Source of the DNA: Wansuia hejianensis
GTDB lineage: Bacteria > Bacillota > Clostridia > Lachnospirales > Lachnospiraceae
NCBI RefSeq assembly: GCF_014337215.1
Contig: NZ_CP060635.1
Span: 3,295,501 to 3,359,500 of the forward strand
Length of the DNA stretch: 64,000 nucleotides
Direction of reading: 5' to 3'
Shown one piece after another: positions 42,899-51,995 of the stretch. Under the pieces are notes generated by a model. The model was not told where the DNA came from. It did not search any database and was given only the letters and a program-made list of their open reading frames with translations. The stretch's first letter is position 1; every line of letters starts with the position of its first letter. The translations under genes and the position numbers were made by a program.

Positions 42899-43232
42899 CC
42901 GTCAGCTGAAGGATTTAAAAAGTTTTCTGCTCAGTAAAAAGGACCGCTGCCTTATAGAAATGGCAATTACATTTGCGGAATATATGCCTGTCGTTTATCC
43001 ATCGGATGTGGTACGTGAGATATACGGCAATCTGCTGGAACCAATGTATCTAGTCTATCCGCTTTTGCTGAACCGGACACAGGATACAGACGAAACTATT
43101 GTCCACATGATTGAGATGATGGAGACTGCCCTTGACGTGCGGGAGGCAAAGATGTTTTGCCAGGGATTTTTAAAGCTGTTGAAGTTTGTACAGTCAGATA
43201 TAGAAAAGATCAGAAAAGAATTGCAGGAGTAG
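42890..43232 (+). pseudogene. 3' fragment of an unrecognised gene
   Basis: A plus-strand frame of about 110 codons ends at 43232 (contains LKDLKSFLLSKKDRCLIEMA, YPSDVVREIYGNLLEPMYL and a C-terminal SDIEKIRKELQE). It is helical and charged with no start of its own and abuts the truncated kinase head-to-head at about 42895. I do not recognise the family. Confidence 0.45.
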
Positions 43233-43289
43233 TGGTTAAACATTTGCAACCCCTTGATGATACAGGGTATGCAAAAAAATTATAAAAAA

Positions 43290-43332
43290 TTAGCACTCGA
43301 CGCTTGACAGTGCTGATAATAAGTGTTATATT
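43290..43332 (+). promoter_or_regulatory. CIRCE operator within the hsp20 promoter
   Basis: TTAGCACTC (43290-43298), 9 bp, CAGTGCTGA (43308-43316): the HrcA-binding CIRCE element with two arm mismatches. A TTGACA (43304-43309) lies inside it, with TATATT (43327-43332) after 17 bp. HrcA would repress hsp20 directly. Confidence 0.9.
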
Positions 43333-43444
43333 ACATGTAGAACAAAAAGCAAGGCAATGATTGCTGAAGCTTTGGAGTTCCGTAACAATGGTACAACATT
43401 CCGGTGATACCGGATGCGCTTTAGTATAGAAGGAGAGATGACGT

Positions 43445-43879
43445 ATGATGATGCCCAGTATTTTTAAAGATGAACTGTTTACCCCGTGGATGGATTTCAG
43501 AATGCCGGATGTGGAGAAAGCCTTATATGGAAAACGCAGCGGCCACATGATGAAAACTGATATCAAGGAAAAGGATGACAGCTATGAAGTAGCCGTTGAC
43601 CTTCCCGGCTTCCGGAAGGACGAGATGAAGGTGGAGCTGAAGAATGGATATCTGACAATCAGCGCAGCCAAAGGGCTTGACAGAGATGAAAAGGATAAAA
43701 AAGGTAAATTCATCCGGAAGGAACGCTATGAAGGCAATATGAGCAGGAGCTTTTATGTGGGTGGGAATGTTACCGAAGGTGACATCCATGCGAAATATAA
43801 AAACGGCATCCTGACGCTGGATATTCCGAAGAAAAGTCCGGAGGAAGAGAAGAAACGCTATGTGACAATCGAAGGATGA
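43445..43879 (+). CDS. hsp20: Small heat-shock protein Hsp20
   Basis: 144 residues with an alpha-crystallin domain (KEKDDSYEVAVDLPGFRKDE; KYKNGILTLDIPKK, containing the A/G-x-x-N/D-G-x-L motif) and a C-terminal tail. An ATP-independent holdase. AAGGAGAG precedes the start. First gene after a CIRCE promoter, followed by a DnaJ-like gene after 100 bp. Confidence 0.95.
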   Translation: MMMPSIFKDELFTPWMDFRMPDVEKALYGKRSGHMMKTDIKEKDDSYEVAVDLPGFRKDEMKVELKNGYLTISAAKGLDRDEKDKKGKFIRKERYEGNMSRSFYVGGNVTEGDIHAKYKNGILTLDIPKKSPEEEKKRYVTIEG

Positions 43880-43979
43880 CAGGTAAGGCCGTCAATATTC
43901 CCCGGAAGCAATTCCGGGGATGTTTTATAGATGGGAGAGGGCTCGCCGGAGCGGGTCTTGATGACAGGAGGTGATGAGA

Positions 43980-44972
43980 TTGACAGCCAAAAGGGATTAT
44001 TATGAAGTGCTTGGAGTCGGCAGAAATGCGGATACTGAGACAATTAAAAAAGCATACCGTAAGCTTGCGAAGAAATACCATCCGGACTCGAATGCCGGCA
44101 ATGCGGAGGCAGAGCAGAAGTTCAAGGACATAACAGAAGCATATACAGTGTTGAGCGATGCTGAGAAGAAGAAATTATACGATCAGTTCGGCCATGCGGC
44201 TTTTGACGGGAGCATGCCGGGCGCGGACGCCTATGGAGCGCAGAATGGAGGGCCGCAGGGTAGTTACAGAGAATATCATTTTGAAAATGGAGATATGGAT
44301 GATATTTTTGGGGATATTTTTGGTAATATGTTTGGCGGCGGAAAGACCGGAGGCTATGAGCATCAGAGCTTCCACAGAGACGGCTTCGGTGACGGGTTCC
44401 GTCAAAAAAGCTTTCGCAGGAAAGGTTCAGATCTGAGGGCTGAAGTTTCGGTCAGCTTTGATGAAGCTGCGTTCGGCTGTGATAAGATCATTAGCCTGCA
44501 GGACGCGGCGGGAGGCGGATCACAGTCTTTGCAGGTTCACATCCCTGCGGGTATAGAAAACGGGAAGAGCATACGTCTCCGCGGAAGAGGCATGCCGGGC
44601 GTCGGCGGAGGCAGCCCCGGGGATTTGCTGCTGAAGGTGGTGGTTGGTGATAGACCGGGATTTGAGCGGAAAGGAGCAGATATCTACACGACGGCCTCGA
44701 TTCCTTTTACAACAGCAGTCTTTGGCGGCGAAGCCATCATACAGACGCTGTACGGCGGAGTTCAGGTCAAGATTCCGGAAGGTACGCAGTCAGGAAGCAA
44801 GATTCGGCTGAAGGGAAAGGGCGTCGCTGCCATGAAGAATCCGGAGACGCGCGGGGACCAGTATGTGAGCATTCAGATTGAGGTCCCCAGGAACTTGAAT
44901 GAAGAGGCCAGGAAGAAATTGAAAGAGTATGAACAGGCCTGCGGACAAAAAGGCCGAAAAAGCGTAGCATAA
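43980..44972 (+). CDS. DnaJ-like co-chaperone without zinc finger (CbpA type)
   Basis: 330 residues. J domain (DYYEVLGVGRNADTETIKKA, HPD in KKYHPDSN), a G/F-rich region (GGPQGSYREYHFENGDMDDI), then two C-terminal substrate-binding beta domains. The four CxxCxGxG repeats of DnaJ are absent, as in CbpA. The start is probably TTG at 43980: AGGAGG is 8 nt upstream, while the ATG at 43974 is only 2 nt away. It works with DnaK, not encoded here. It lies between hsp20 and clpB. Confidence 0.9.
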   Translation: MTAKRDYYEVLGVGRNADTETIKKAYRKLAKKYHPDSNAGNAEAEQKFKDITEAYTVLSDAEKKKLYDQFGHAAFDGSMPGADAYGAQNGGPQGSYREYHFENGDMDDIFGDIFGNMFGGGKTGGYEHQSFHRDGFGDGFRQKSFRRKGSDLRAEVSVSFDEAAFGCDKIISLQDAAGGGSQSLQVHIPAGIENGKSIRLRGRGMPGVGGGSPGDLLLKVVVGDRPGFERKGADIYTTASIPFTTAVFGGEAIIQTLYGGVQVKIPEGTQSGSKIRLKGKGVAAMKNPETRGDQYVSIQIEVPRNLNEEARKKLKEYEQACGQKGRKSVA

Positions 44973-44983
44973 AAACTGATGAG

Positions 44984-45026
44984 TTAGCACTCGGGTGTTG
45001 ACAGTGCTAATAGTATGTGTTATATT
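44984..45026 (+). promoter_or_regulatory. CIRCE operator within the clpB promoter
   Basis: TTAGCACTC (44984-44992), 9 bp, CAGTGCTAA (45002-45010). It contains TTGACA (44998-45003), followed by a 17-bp spacer and TATATT (45021-45026). Same design as the hsp20 promoter. Confidence 0.93.
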
Positions 45027-45065
45027 CGCAATAGAACAATGATTGGAATACAAGGAGGTGTGTTT

Positions 45066-47669
45066 ATGAATATCAGCAAATTTACCCAGAAATCCCTGCA
45101 GGCTGTGCAGGATCTGGAGAAGACCGCCTATGAGTTTGGGAATCAGGAAATTGAGCAGGAGCATCTGCTGTATAACCTTCTGCATCAGGATGACAGCCTG
45201 ATTCTTAAAATGATAGAGAAGATGGAGATTCAGAAAGAGCACTTTCTGAACCGGGTAGACGAGGCGCTGAACGCGCGGGTTAAAGTTCAGGGCGGGCAGC
45301 CGTATATCGGGCAGTATCTGAACAAAGCCCTGGTGAGCGCGGAAGATGAGGCGAAGGCCATGGGCGACGAGTATGTGTCGGTTGAGCACCTGTTCCTGGC
45401 AATGCTGAGGCATCCCAGCCCTTCGGTTAAGCAGATCATGGGAGAATACGGTATTACAAGAGAACGGTTCCTGCAGGCGCTGAGCACTGTCAGGGGCAAT
45501 CAGCGAGTGACCACAGATAATCCGGAGAGCACGTATGATACACTGAATAAATACGGTACGGATCTGGTGGAGAAGGCCAGGAATCAGAAGCTTGACCCGG
45601 TTATCGGCCGTGATGCGGAGATCCGGAATGTGATCCGGATACTCTCAAGAAAGACGAAGAATAACCCGGTGCTGATCGGAGAGCCTGGGGTCGGCAAGAC
45701 GGCAGTCGTTGAAGGGCTGGCGCAGAGGATTGTTCGCGGAGACGTGCCGGAAGGGCTTAAGGACAAGACAATTTTTTCACTGGATATGGGCGCTCTGGTC
45801 GCCGGCGCGAAGTACCGGGGCGAATTCGAGGAACGTCTGAAGGCTGTCCTGGAGGAGGTACGGAAAAGCGAAGGCAAGATTATACTGTTTATCGATGAAC
45901 TTCATCTGATCGTGGGAGCCGGCAAGACAGACGGGGCCATGGATGCGGGCAATATGCTGAAGCCCATGCTGGCCAGGGGCGAGCTGCACTGCATCGGTGC
46001 AACGACGCTGGATGAGTACAGAAAATATATCGAAAAGGATGCGGCCCTGGAACGCCGTTTCCAGCCTGTCCTCGTGGATGAACCTACGGTAGAGGACACC
46101 ATATCGATCCTGCGTGGTTTGAAGGAACGGTATGAGGTGTTTCATGGGGTGAAGATCACAGACAGCGCCCTGGTGGCTGCCGCTACACTTTCTGACCGCT
46201 ATATCTCCGACCGTTTCCTGCCGGACAAGGCAATTGACCTGGTGGACGAGGCCTGTGCCCTGATCAAGACGGAGATGGATTCCATGCCCACTGAGCTGGA
46301 TGAGCTGCACCGGAAGATCATGCAGCTGGAGATTGAAGAAGCGGCCCTGAAGAAGGAGACGGATAATCTGAGCAGAGAACGGCTGGAGGATCTCCAGAAG
46401 GAGCTGGCAGAGCTGAGAGATGCTTTTAATGTACAGAAAGCCCAGTGGGAGAATGAGAAGACCTCTGTGGAGAAGCTTTCCAGACTGAGAGAACAGATTG
46501 AGGACATCAACCGTCAGATCCAGGCGGCCCAGCAGGCTTATGACCTGAACAAGGCAGCCGAACTTCAGTATGGCGAGCTGCCCAGGCTGCAGCAGCAGCT
46601 GGCGGCGGAGGAGGAGAGGGTGAAGAGCCAGGATCTTTCTCTGGTTCATGAAAGTGTTACGGATGAAGAAATTGCCAGGATCATTTCCCGCTGGACGGGA
46701 ATCCCTGTCTCCAAGCTGACAGAAGGTGAGAGAACCAAGATCCTGGGGCTGGAACATGAGCTTCATAAGAGAGTCGTTGGGCAGGATGAGGCTGTCACCA
46801 AGGTTTCGGATGCCATCATCCGGTCCAAGGCGGGTATTAAGGACCCGACAAAGCCGATCGGTTCCTTCCTGTTCCTGGGGCCCACCGGAGTCGGTAAAAC
46901 GGAGCTGGCTAAGACTCTCGCTGAGAAGCTGTTTGATGATGAGAATAATATGGTGCGGATCGACATGAGTGAGTATATGGAGAAATATTCCGTATCCCGC
47001 CTGATCGGGGCGCCTCCGGGCTACGTGGGCTATGAGGAAGGCGGACAGCTGACAGAAGCCGTACGGAGAAAGCCTTATTCGGTAGTGCTGTTTGATGAGA
47101 TCGAGAAGGCTCATCCTGATGTGTTTAATGTGCTGCTTCAGGTGCTGGATGACGGCCGTATTACAGATTCTCAGGGACGTACGGTAGACTTTAAAAACAC
47201 CATCCTGATCATGACGTCCAATATCGGTTCACAGTATCTGCTGGATGGGATCGGTGAAGACGGTGATATTTCGGAAGAAGCGCAGGAGATGGTGCAGCAC
47301 GACCTGAGGGCTCATTTCCGTCCGGAGTTCCTGAACCGTCTGGATGAGATCATTCTGTTCAAGCCGCTGACGAAGGATAACATCGGACACATTGTGGATC
47401 TGCTGGTTGCTGATCTGAATAAGCGCCTGGCAGGCCAGGAGCTGTCCATTGAACTGACGCCTGAGGCAAAGGAGTTTGTCATAGACGGGGGTTATGATCC
47501 GGTCTATGGTGCCCGACCGCTGAAACGGTTTATCCAGAAATATGTGGAAACCTTATCCGCGAAGCTGATCCTGGGCGGGAATATCCGCCAGGGCGATGTG
47601 ATCCTGCTTGAACGGTCAGGAGATAGCCTGGAAGCAGTCATCAAGCCAAAGGTGGAGGTAGTGGAATGA
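45066..47669 (+). CDS. clpB: ATP-dependent disaggregase ClpB
   Basis: 867 residues: Clp N-domain, AAA1 with Walker A GEPGVGKTAV and IIILFIDELH-type Walker B, a long coiled-coil middle domain (about 400-520) which separates ClpB from ClpC/ClpA, and AAA2 with GPTGVGKTELAK and the arginine finger region. It rescues aggregated proteins with DnaK. The ATG at 45066 has AAGGAGG; an upstream in-frame start at 45015 would lie within the promoter. It ends in an ATGA overlap with a small gene. Confidence 0.97.
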   Translation: MNISKFTQKSLQAVQDLEKTAYEFGNQEIEQEHLLYNLLHQDDSLILKMIEKMEIQKEHFLNRVDEALNARVKVQGGQPYIGQYLNKALVSAEDEAKAMGDEYVSVEHLFLAMLRHPSPSVKQIMGEYGITRERFLQALSTVRGNQRVTTDNPESTYDTLNKYGTDLVEKARNQKLDPVIGRDAEIRNVIRILSRKTKNNPVLIGEPGVGKTAVVEGLAQRIVRGDVPEGLKDKTIFSLDMGALVAGAKYRGEFEERLKAVLEEVRKSEGKIILFIDELHLIVGAGKTDGAMDAGNMLKPMLARGELHCIGATTLDEYRKYIEKDAALERRFQPVLVDEPTVEDTISILRGLKERYEVFHGVKITDSALVAAATLSDRYISDRFLPDKAIDLVDEACALIKTEMDSMPTELDELHRKIMQLEIEEAALKKETDNLSRERLEDLQKELAELRDAFNVQKAQWENEKTSVEKLSRLREQIEDINRQIQAAQQAYDLNKAAELQYGELPRLQQQLAAEEERVKSQDLSLVHESVTDEEIARIISRWTGIPVSKLTEGERTKILGLEHELHKRVVGQDEAVTKVSDAIIRSKAGIKDPTKPIGSFLFLGPTGVGKTELAKTLAEKLFDDENNMVRIDMSEYMEKYSVSRLIGAPPGYVGYEEGGQLTEAVRRKPYSVVLFDEIEKAHPDVFNVLLQVLDDGRITDSQGRTVDFKNTILIMTSNIGSQYLLDGIGEDGDISEEAQEMVQHDLRAHFRPEFLNRLDEIILFKPLTKDNIGHIVDLLVADLNKRLAGQELSIELTPEAKEFVIDGGYDPVYGARPLKRFIQKYVETLSAKLILGGNIRQGDVILLERSGDSLEAVIKPKVEVVE

Positions 47670-47839
47670 TACCGAGTGATCCGGCCATGCTTCTGAGTTA
47701 TGTCAATACTCAGCTGAGAGATTATTATCCCTCCTTAGAGGAATTGTGTAAAAGTCTGCAGATCTCAGAGGAGGAAGTGAAAAGAAAGCTGTCTGCGATC
47801 GATTACCAGTATGAGGAAGAGGTAAATCAATTTATATAA
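47666..47839 (+). CDS. DUF4250-type small protein
   Basis: 57 residues (starts MIPSDPAMLLSYVNTQLRD, ends YEEEVNQFI). The pattern resembles DUF4250: M-x-P-x-D-P-x-M-L-L-S-x-V-N-T-x-L-R-D, then a small helical region and a final NQF. The ATG overlaps the clpB stop by 4 bp, so translation is coupled and it shares CIRCE control. Function unknown. Confidence 0.8.
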   Translation: MIPSDPAMLLSYVNTQLRDYYPSLEELCKSLQISEEEVKRKLSAIDYQYEEEVNQFI

Positions 47840-47932
47840 AAGAGAGTTTATAAGGGGCTGATCACCCATAAGGAAGTATATATTCCTGAACCAGATGTCG
47901 CTGGAGATAGCCTGAAGGGTACTATTTTTACA

Positions 47933-48406
47933 TTAAACAGATGCGTGTACTTCGCTTAACAACAGTGCTTTAACAAAGGGCCTGCTTTCTTCGTCAAGCA
48001 AGAACATGAAGGCGTTATTACGGCACCTTTGCAGGCGTTCTCCTTTTACGATAATATCATAGCCCATGGAACATTTCTGATTGCAGGAGGCCGGATCTAC
48101 CAGGCGCTTGCAGACCGGCGCCTGGCGGATGGTCTGCACCATTTCCTCAGGCAGGGTGTCTAAGACGTCCATGTACTGCCCGATGTGGTTTGTGTAGATC
48201 CGTGCCATCAGCCCCTTTTTTCTAAACACATAATTTGCTATTGCCTTTTTGTTCAGGCTGTAGGAAACTACGTAGCCGCTTTTAGCGGATTTCACTTCTG
48301 CCCTGCAGCCGAGGTCTGTCAATTCATCATGCATATCGCTGACGAACTTTTTGTTTGACACATCTACTGAATATAAAAAATCTTGAAACGTATATTTATC
48401 ATCCAT
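47933..48406 (-). CDS. Hypothetical cysteine-containing protein
   Basis: 157 residues, soluble. The C-terminal half has spaced Cys in C-x-x-L-x7-C-x3-C and a late CR, possibly a metal site. The N-terminal half (TFQDFLYSVDVSNKKFVSDM) is mixed. I do not recognise the family. The upstream PNPOx-like gene ends 13 bp before this start, so they form an operon. Confidence 0.6.
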   Translation of the reverse strand: MDDKYTFQDFLYSVDVSNKKFVSDMHDELTDLGCRAEVKSAKSGYVVSYSLNKKAIANYVFRKKGLMARIYTNHIGQYMDVLDTLPEEMVQTIRQAPVCKRLVDPASCNQKCSMGYDIIVKGERLQRCRNNAFMFLLDEESRPFVKALLLSEVHASV

Positions 48407-48418
48407 AGTATTTTTTCC

Positions 48419-48868
48419 TCATTGTATTTCAGTTAACTCGATCTCAAATGGGACTGTAGGTATTCCGTCGGAGGAGGGAATGCCATCTTTGAATGCCCAT
48501 CCCTTTAGCCTGGTTGGTTTAAGTAATATGAATTCCGCAGTTCGTCCGCCCAGGGCGACACCTTCGTCAAATGCGCCGGGAAATTTTTCGCAATAAACCT
48601 TCCGAAGTTCCTCATTATGATCTGACATAGTTGATCCCAAAAATTCTGCGCTGGCTTCAGCAAAGAAATTGCCGGCGCCAATACAGCAATTGGGGTTAGC
48701 TTTTAGCTGCCGGTATTTCAGCGATTCAGGTTCAGTAAAGAATAAAATGCTTTTCTTATAGTATACGGGGCTGACGAAACGCATTGTTACGCTCTGATCC
48801 AATGCTGTTGCAAGTGTAACGCTCATCTCATTTTTTATTATTTCATAAAACTGTATGATTTTATCCAT
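48419..48868 (-). CDS. Pyridoxamine 5'-phosphate oxidase-fold flavoprotein
   Basis: 149 residues, split-barrel FMN-binding fold (VTLATALDQSVTMRFVSPVYY near the N-terminus, then a YRQLKANPNCCIGAGNFFAE segment). Members bind FMN or F420 and reduce or oxidise small molecules; substrate unknown. It is the first gene of a two-gene minus-strand unit. The 276-bp spacer to the next gene (48869-49144) holds a TATAAT at about 49078 for the plus strand and nothing else recognised. Confidence 0.82.
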   Translation of the reverse strand: MDKIIQFYEIIKNEMSVTLATALDQSVTMRFVSPVYYKKSILFFTEPESLKYRQLKANPNCCIGAGNFFAEASAEFLGSTMSDHNEELRKVYCEKFPGAFDEGVALGGRTAEFILLKPTRLKGWAFKDGIPSSDGIPTVPFEIELTEIQ

Positions 48869-49144
48869 GCTTTTCTTAATTCCTCCTATTTTTTATACAG
48901 CGCTGGCAATCCTCCTTTTCATCCGATCAGGCAGGCCAATCCCAAACATTTTGTCCGGTCTTTATATCAGATTATACACCATTCCTTTACTGATGGATTG
49001 TATATTTGCGACAGATTTCCAGCGGCCGCTCCTGTAATGTTTTTTAGGGAATGCTACCTTCCGCTCCATATCTCTGGTATAATAAAGACAATTGGAAGAG
49101 ATTTGAGAGAGCAAAAGAGATTATGATATGGGAAGGGAGTACAA

Positions 49145-50401
49145 ATGAAAAGTAAAAAGAGAGTATTAATCTGGGTGTTGTCGGCGGTCTTGCTGCTGGG
49201 CGGCCTCAGTGCGTGCGGGGGTGAAGGAGGCGGCAGTGCGGGGAGCGGGGAGCAGACGGCACAGAAAACTACAGTAGCTGCCGCACCAGAAGTAAATTCA
49301 AAGGCAGTGGTTACGGGAACTCCGGCGCCTGAGCCCACGCAGGAGACTGCAGGGGATATGACGGTTCACTTTCTGGATGTGGGCCAGGGGCTGTCTGTCC
49401 TTGTTCAGTCCCAGGGCAGGAATCTGATCTATGACGGAGGAGGCAGGGGAGCTTCCAGTTTTACCGTTTCCTACCTTCAGCAGCAGGGTGTGACTGATAT
49501 TCAATACCTAATTTCATCACATTATGATGAGGATCACGTGGCCGGGCTGGTGGGCTGTCTGAATGCGTTCCATGTGGAGCAGGTGATCGGTGCGGACTAC
49601 GTACAGGATACAAAGATCTATGAGTCATTCATGAAAGGCGTAGAAGCGCAGGGGCTTTCCGTGCAGCATCCGGCCGTCGGGACAGAGTTTTCATTTGGAT
49701 CTGGGAAGTTTACAATACTTGCCCCTTCTTCCATAAGCGGGGATGACAACGGGAATTCTGTTGTCATAAAGCTGGAAAATGGATCAAACAGCTTTATCTT
49801 TACGGGCGATGCTTCCGCAGAAAGTGAAGCTGCCATGTGTGGATCGGGGCTTGATCTGGAATGTGACGTGCTGTCTGTTTCCCACCATGGTTCAGCTACG
49901 GCGACAAGTTGGGAATTTTTGCAGGCGGCAGTGCCGGAGCTGGCGGTGGTTTCATGTGGAACTGATAACAGCTACGGCCATCCTCACAGGGATACGATGG
50001 ATAGGCTGGAGTCCATGGAAATACAGGTATACAGGACGGATAAGCAAGGTACGGTGACCGCTGTCAGTGACGGGACCACAATCAAATGGAACCAGGCGCC
50101 CTGTAATGATTACAGTCCGGGCGATGAGAGCGATCAGGGGACACAGCCTGAGGAGCAGTCTCAGCAGGGGGCCGGGGAACCGCCTGCCCAGCCGGAAGTG
50201 CAAGCCGCCCCACCGGAAGCAGCTCCACAGCCAGAGGTGACAGAGGCTCCGGATCAGACGGTTATGGTCTGGATCTCAGCCACAGGCTCGAAGTATCACA
50301 ATAAGCCGGATTGTGGAAATATGAATCCGGATAAGGCGGCTCAGATGAGTGAAGCCGATGCGCAGGCGAGTGGTTATGAGCCGTGTAAAAAATGCTTTTA
50401 A
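49145..50401 (+). CDS. Secreted lipoprotein with ComEC/Rec2-like metallo-beta-lactamase fold and C-terminal Cys motif
   Basis: 418 residues. Signal peptide with lipobox LSAC. Residues about 75-310 are a metallo-hydrolase domain with TVHFLDVGQGLSVLVQ, the metal loop SSHYDEDHVAG, FTGDASAESE and VSHHGS, as in the ComEC nuclease-like domain. After a P/E/Q-rich linker the last 45 residues have YHNKPDCGNM and GYEPCKKCF, an Ada-like possible zinc site. It may cut extracellular nucleic acids (inference). GGGAG upstream. Confidence 0.85.
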   Translation: MKSKKRVLIWVLSAVLLLGGLSACGGEGGGSAGSGEQTAQKTTVAAAPEVNSKAVVTGTPAPEPTQETAGDMTVHFLDVGQGLSVLVQSQGRNLIYDGGGRGASSFTVSYLQQQGVTDIQYLISSHYDEDHVAGLVGCLNAFHVEQVIGADYVQDTKIYESFMKGVEAQGLSVQHPAVGTEFSFGSGKFTILAPSSISGDDNGNSVVIKLENGSNSFIFTGDASAESEAAMCGSGLDLECDVLSVSHHGSATATSWEFLQAAVPELAVVSCGTDNSYGHPHRDTMDRLESMEIQVYRTDKQGTVTAVSDGTTIKWNQAPCNDYSPGDESDQGTQPEEQSQQGAGEPPAQPEVQAAPPEAAPQPEVTEAPDQTVMVWISATGSKYHNKPDCGNMNPDKAAQMSEADAQASGYEPCKKCF

Positions 50402-50440
50402 AATAAAAGATGCCGCAGAATCCGCGGCATCTTTTATTTT
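50400..50440. terminator. Bidirectional terminator between the lipoprotein and MATE genes
   Basis: 17-bp perfect stem AAAATAAAAGATGCCGC (50400-50416) with GCGGCATCTTTTATTTT (50424-50440); A/T-rich ends give a T-run in both directions. Confidence 0.92.
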
Positions 50441-51806
50441 AATCTGGAAGGGGCTGCACCTTCCGGCGGTATACCTTCCGGTAGAAAATAGTTGTCAGCG
50501 TGACAGAGACAATCTCTGCGATGGGAATTGCCCACCATACGGCCGACAGGCCGAAAAGCCTGGCCAATATATATGCGGCAGGAAGCAGCACGAACATCTG
50601 GCGCGCCAGTGAATTGATCATACTGTAGACAGCATCCCCCAGCGCCTGGAGAACTGAACCGATAATGATACAGTATCCCGCGAAGATGAAGCTGAGGCTG
50701 ATCGTGCGCAGGGCCGGGACGCCAATTGCGATCATGTCGGCGGAGGCATTGAAAATTCCCAGGAGCTTGTCTGGAATGAGCCAGAAGCAGAATATTCCGA
50801 TGAGCATCAGGCAGCAGGCAGTCAATACGCTGAGCTGAACTGTTTTCTTAATTCTTTTTTTGTGCCTGGCTCCATAATTATATGCGACAATGGGAACCAT
50901 GCCGTTATTCAGCCCGAATATGGGCATAAAGATGATACTGTTCAGTTTAAAATACACACCGAATACAGCCGCCGCCGTCGAAGAAAATTCCATTAGAATG
51001 AGATTCATTCCAAAGGTCATTACAGAACCGATACACTGCATGATAATTGAAGGGACGCCGATCTTATAAATTCCTCCGATAATTGCCCTCTTCGGGCGGA
51101 ACTTCAACAGGCTGATATTAATTTCTTTGTTGAACTTCAGGTTGAAGATCAGAGCGAGGACGGCGCCGATTACCTGTCCCAGAACCGTAGCGGCCGCTGC
51201 ACCGGCCACGCCCATCTTTGGAAGGCCGAAATAACCGAAAATCAGGATCGGATCCAGTATAATATTAATGACTGCGCCAACTGACTGTGAGATCATGGTG
51301 TAGAAAGTTTTGCCGGTTGAAGTTAAAAGGCGTTCCATGGTGATCTGTGTAAATACCCCGATACACAGAGTACAGCAAATCTGCATATACTGGACACCAT
51401 AATTAAAAATTTCCGGGTCCGCGTTAGCAGTCTGCATAGCCATAAAAGGGTTTGCAAAAAAGAACATAGCAACAGCAAAGATTACACTGCTGGCTAAAGC
51501 CAGCACCACACCGTGGCGGGCCACGTCATTGGCTTTGCCGAATTCCTTTTCACCGAGGCTTTTGGAAAGAAGCGCATTGATACCGACGCCTGTGCCGGCG
51601 GCGATAGAGATCATCAGGTTTTGTATGGGAAAGACCAGGGAAACTGCTGTGAGAGCATTTTCACTGATTTGTGAAACGTACATGCTGTCCACGATATTGT
51701 AGAGAGCCTGGATCAGCATGGAAATAATCATCGGCAGAGACATCTGAAACAAGAGCCTGCCTATGGGCATGACGCCCATCTTGTTTTCTTTTTCTATGGT
51801 ATTCAT
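50439..51806 (-). CDS. MATE family multidrug/sodium antiporter
   Basis: 455 residues, 12 hydrophobic segments in two MatE repeats (MSLPMIISMLIQALYNIVDS at the N-terminus; SAVWWAIPIAEIVSVTLTTIF at the C-terminus). It exports drugs or metabolites with sodium or protons. AAAGGAGG upstream. Short copy of repeat 1 lies about 80 bp before the start. Confidence 0.93.
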   Translation of the reverse strand: MNTIEKENKMGVMPIGRLLFQMSLPMIISMLIQALYNIVDSMYVSQISENALTAVSLVFPIQNLMISIAAGTGVGINALLSKSLGEKEFGKANDVARHGVVLALASSVIFAVAMFFFANPFMAMQTANADPEIFNYGVQYMQICCTLCIGVFTQITMERLLTSTGKTFYTMISQSVGAVINIILDPILIFGYFGLPKMGVAGAAAATVLGQVIGAVLALIFNLKFNKEINISLLKFRPKRAIIGGIYKIGVPSIIMQCIGSVMTFGMNLILMEFSSTAAAVFGVYFKLNSIIFMPIFGLNNGMVPIVAYNYGARHKKRIKKTVQLSVLTACCLMLIGIFCFWLIPDKLLGIFNASADMIAIGVPALRTISLSFIFAGYCIIIGSVLQALGDAVYSMINSLARQMFVLLPAAYILARLFGLSAVWWAIPIAEIVSVTLTTIFYRKVYRRKVQPLPD

Positions 51807-51882
51807 CAGGGGAAACCTCCTTTTCCTACGGTAAATATTCTATGAGAATACAAATATAATGTCAAGATCTATTGTGTTTTCT

Positions 51883-51922
51883 TGTCGAGATGGTGGATAC
51901 CCGACCAATTGGAAGCAAAACC
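51883..51922. repeat. Interspersed intergenic repeat 1, short copy
   Basis: On the minus strand TTTGCTTCCAATTGGTCGGG followed by TATCCACCATCTCG. As at 30368, the central hairpin of the long copies is missing. It sits between the divergent MATE and methyltransferase genes. Confidence 0.6.
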
Positions 51923-51995
51923 GAAATAGCATTTACTTTGCGGCGGAATTCAGCTATACTGCATGTAAAAGAGTTTACCGCGGGAGGGCTTTGCC

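Noticed and set aside
45777..47114. 445-codon minus-strand open frame
   Set aside because: Antisense shadow of clpB with no recognised motif or ribosome binding site.
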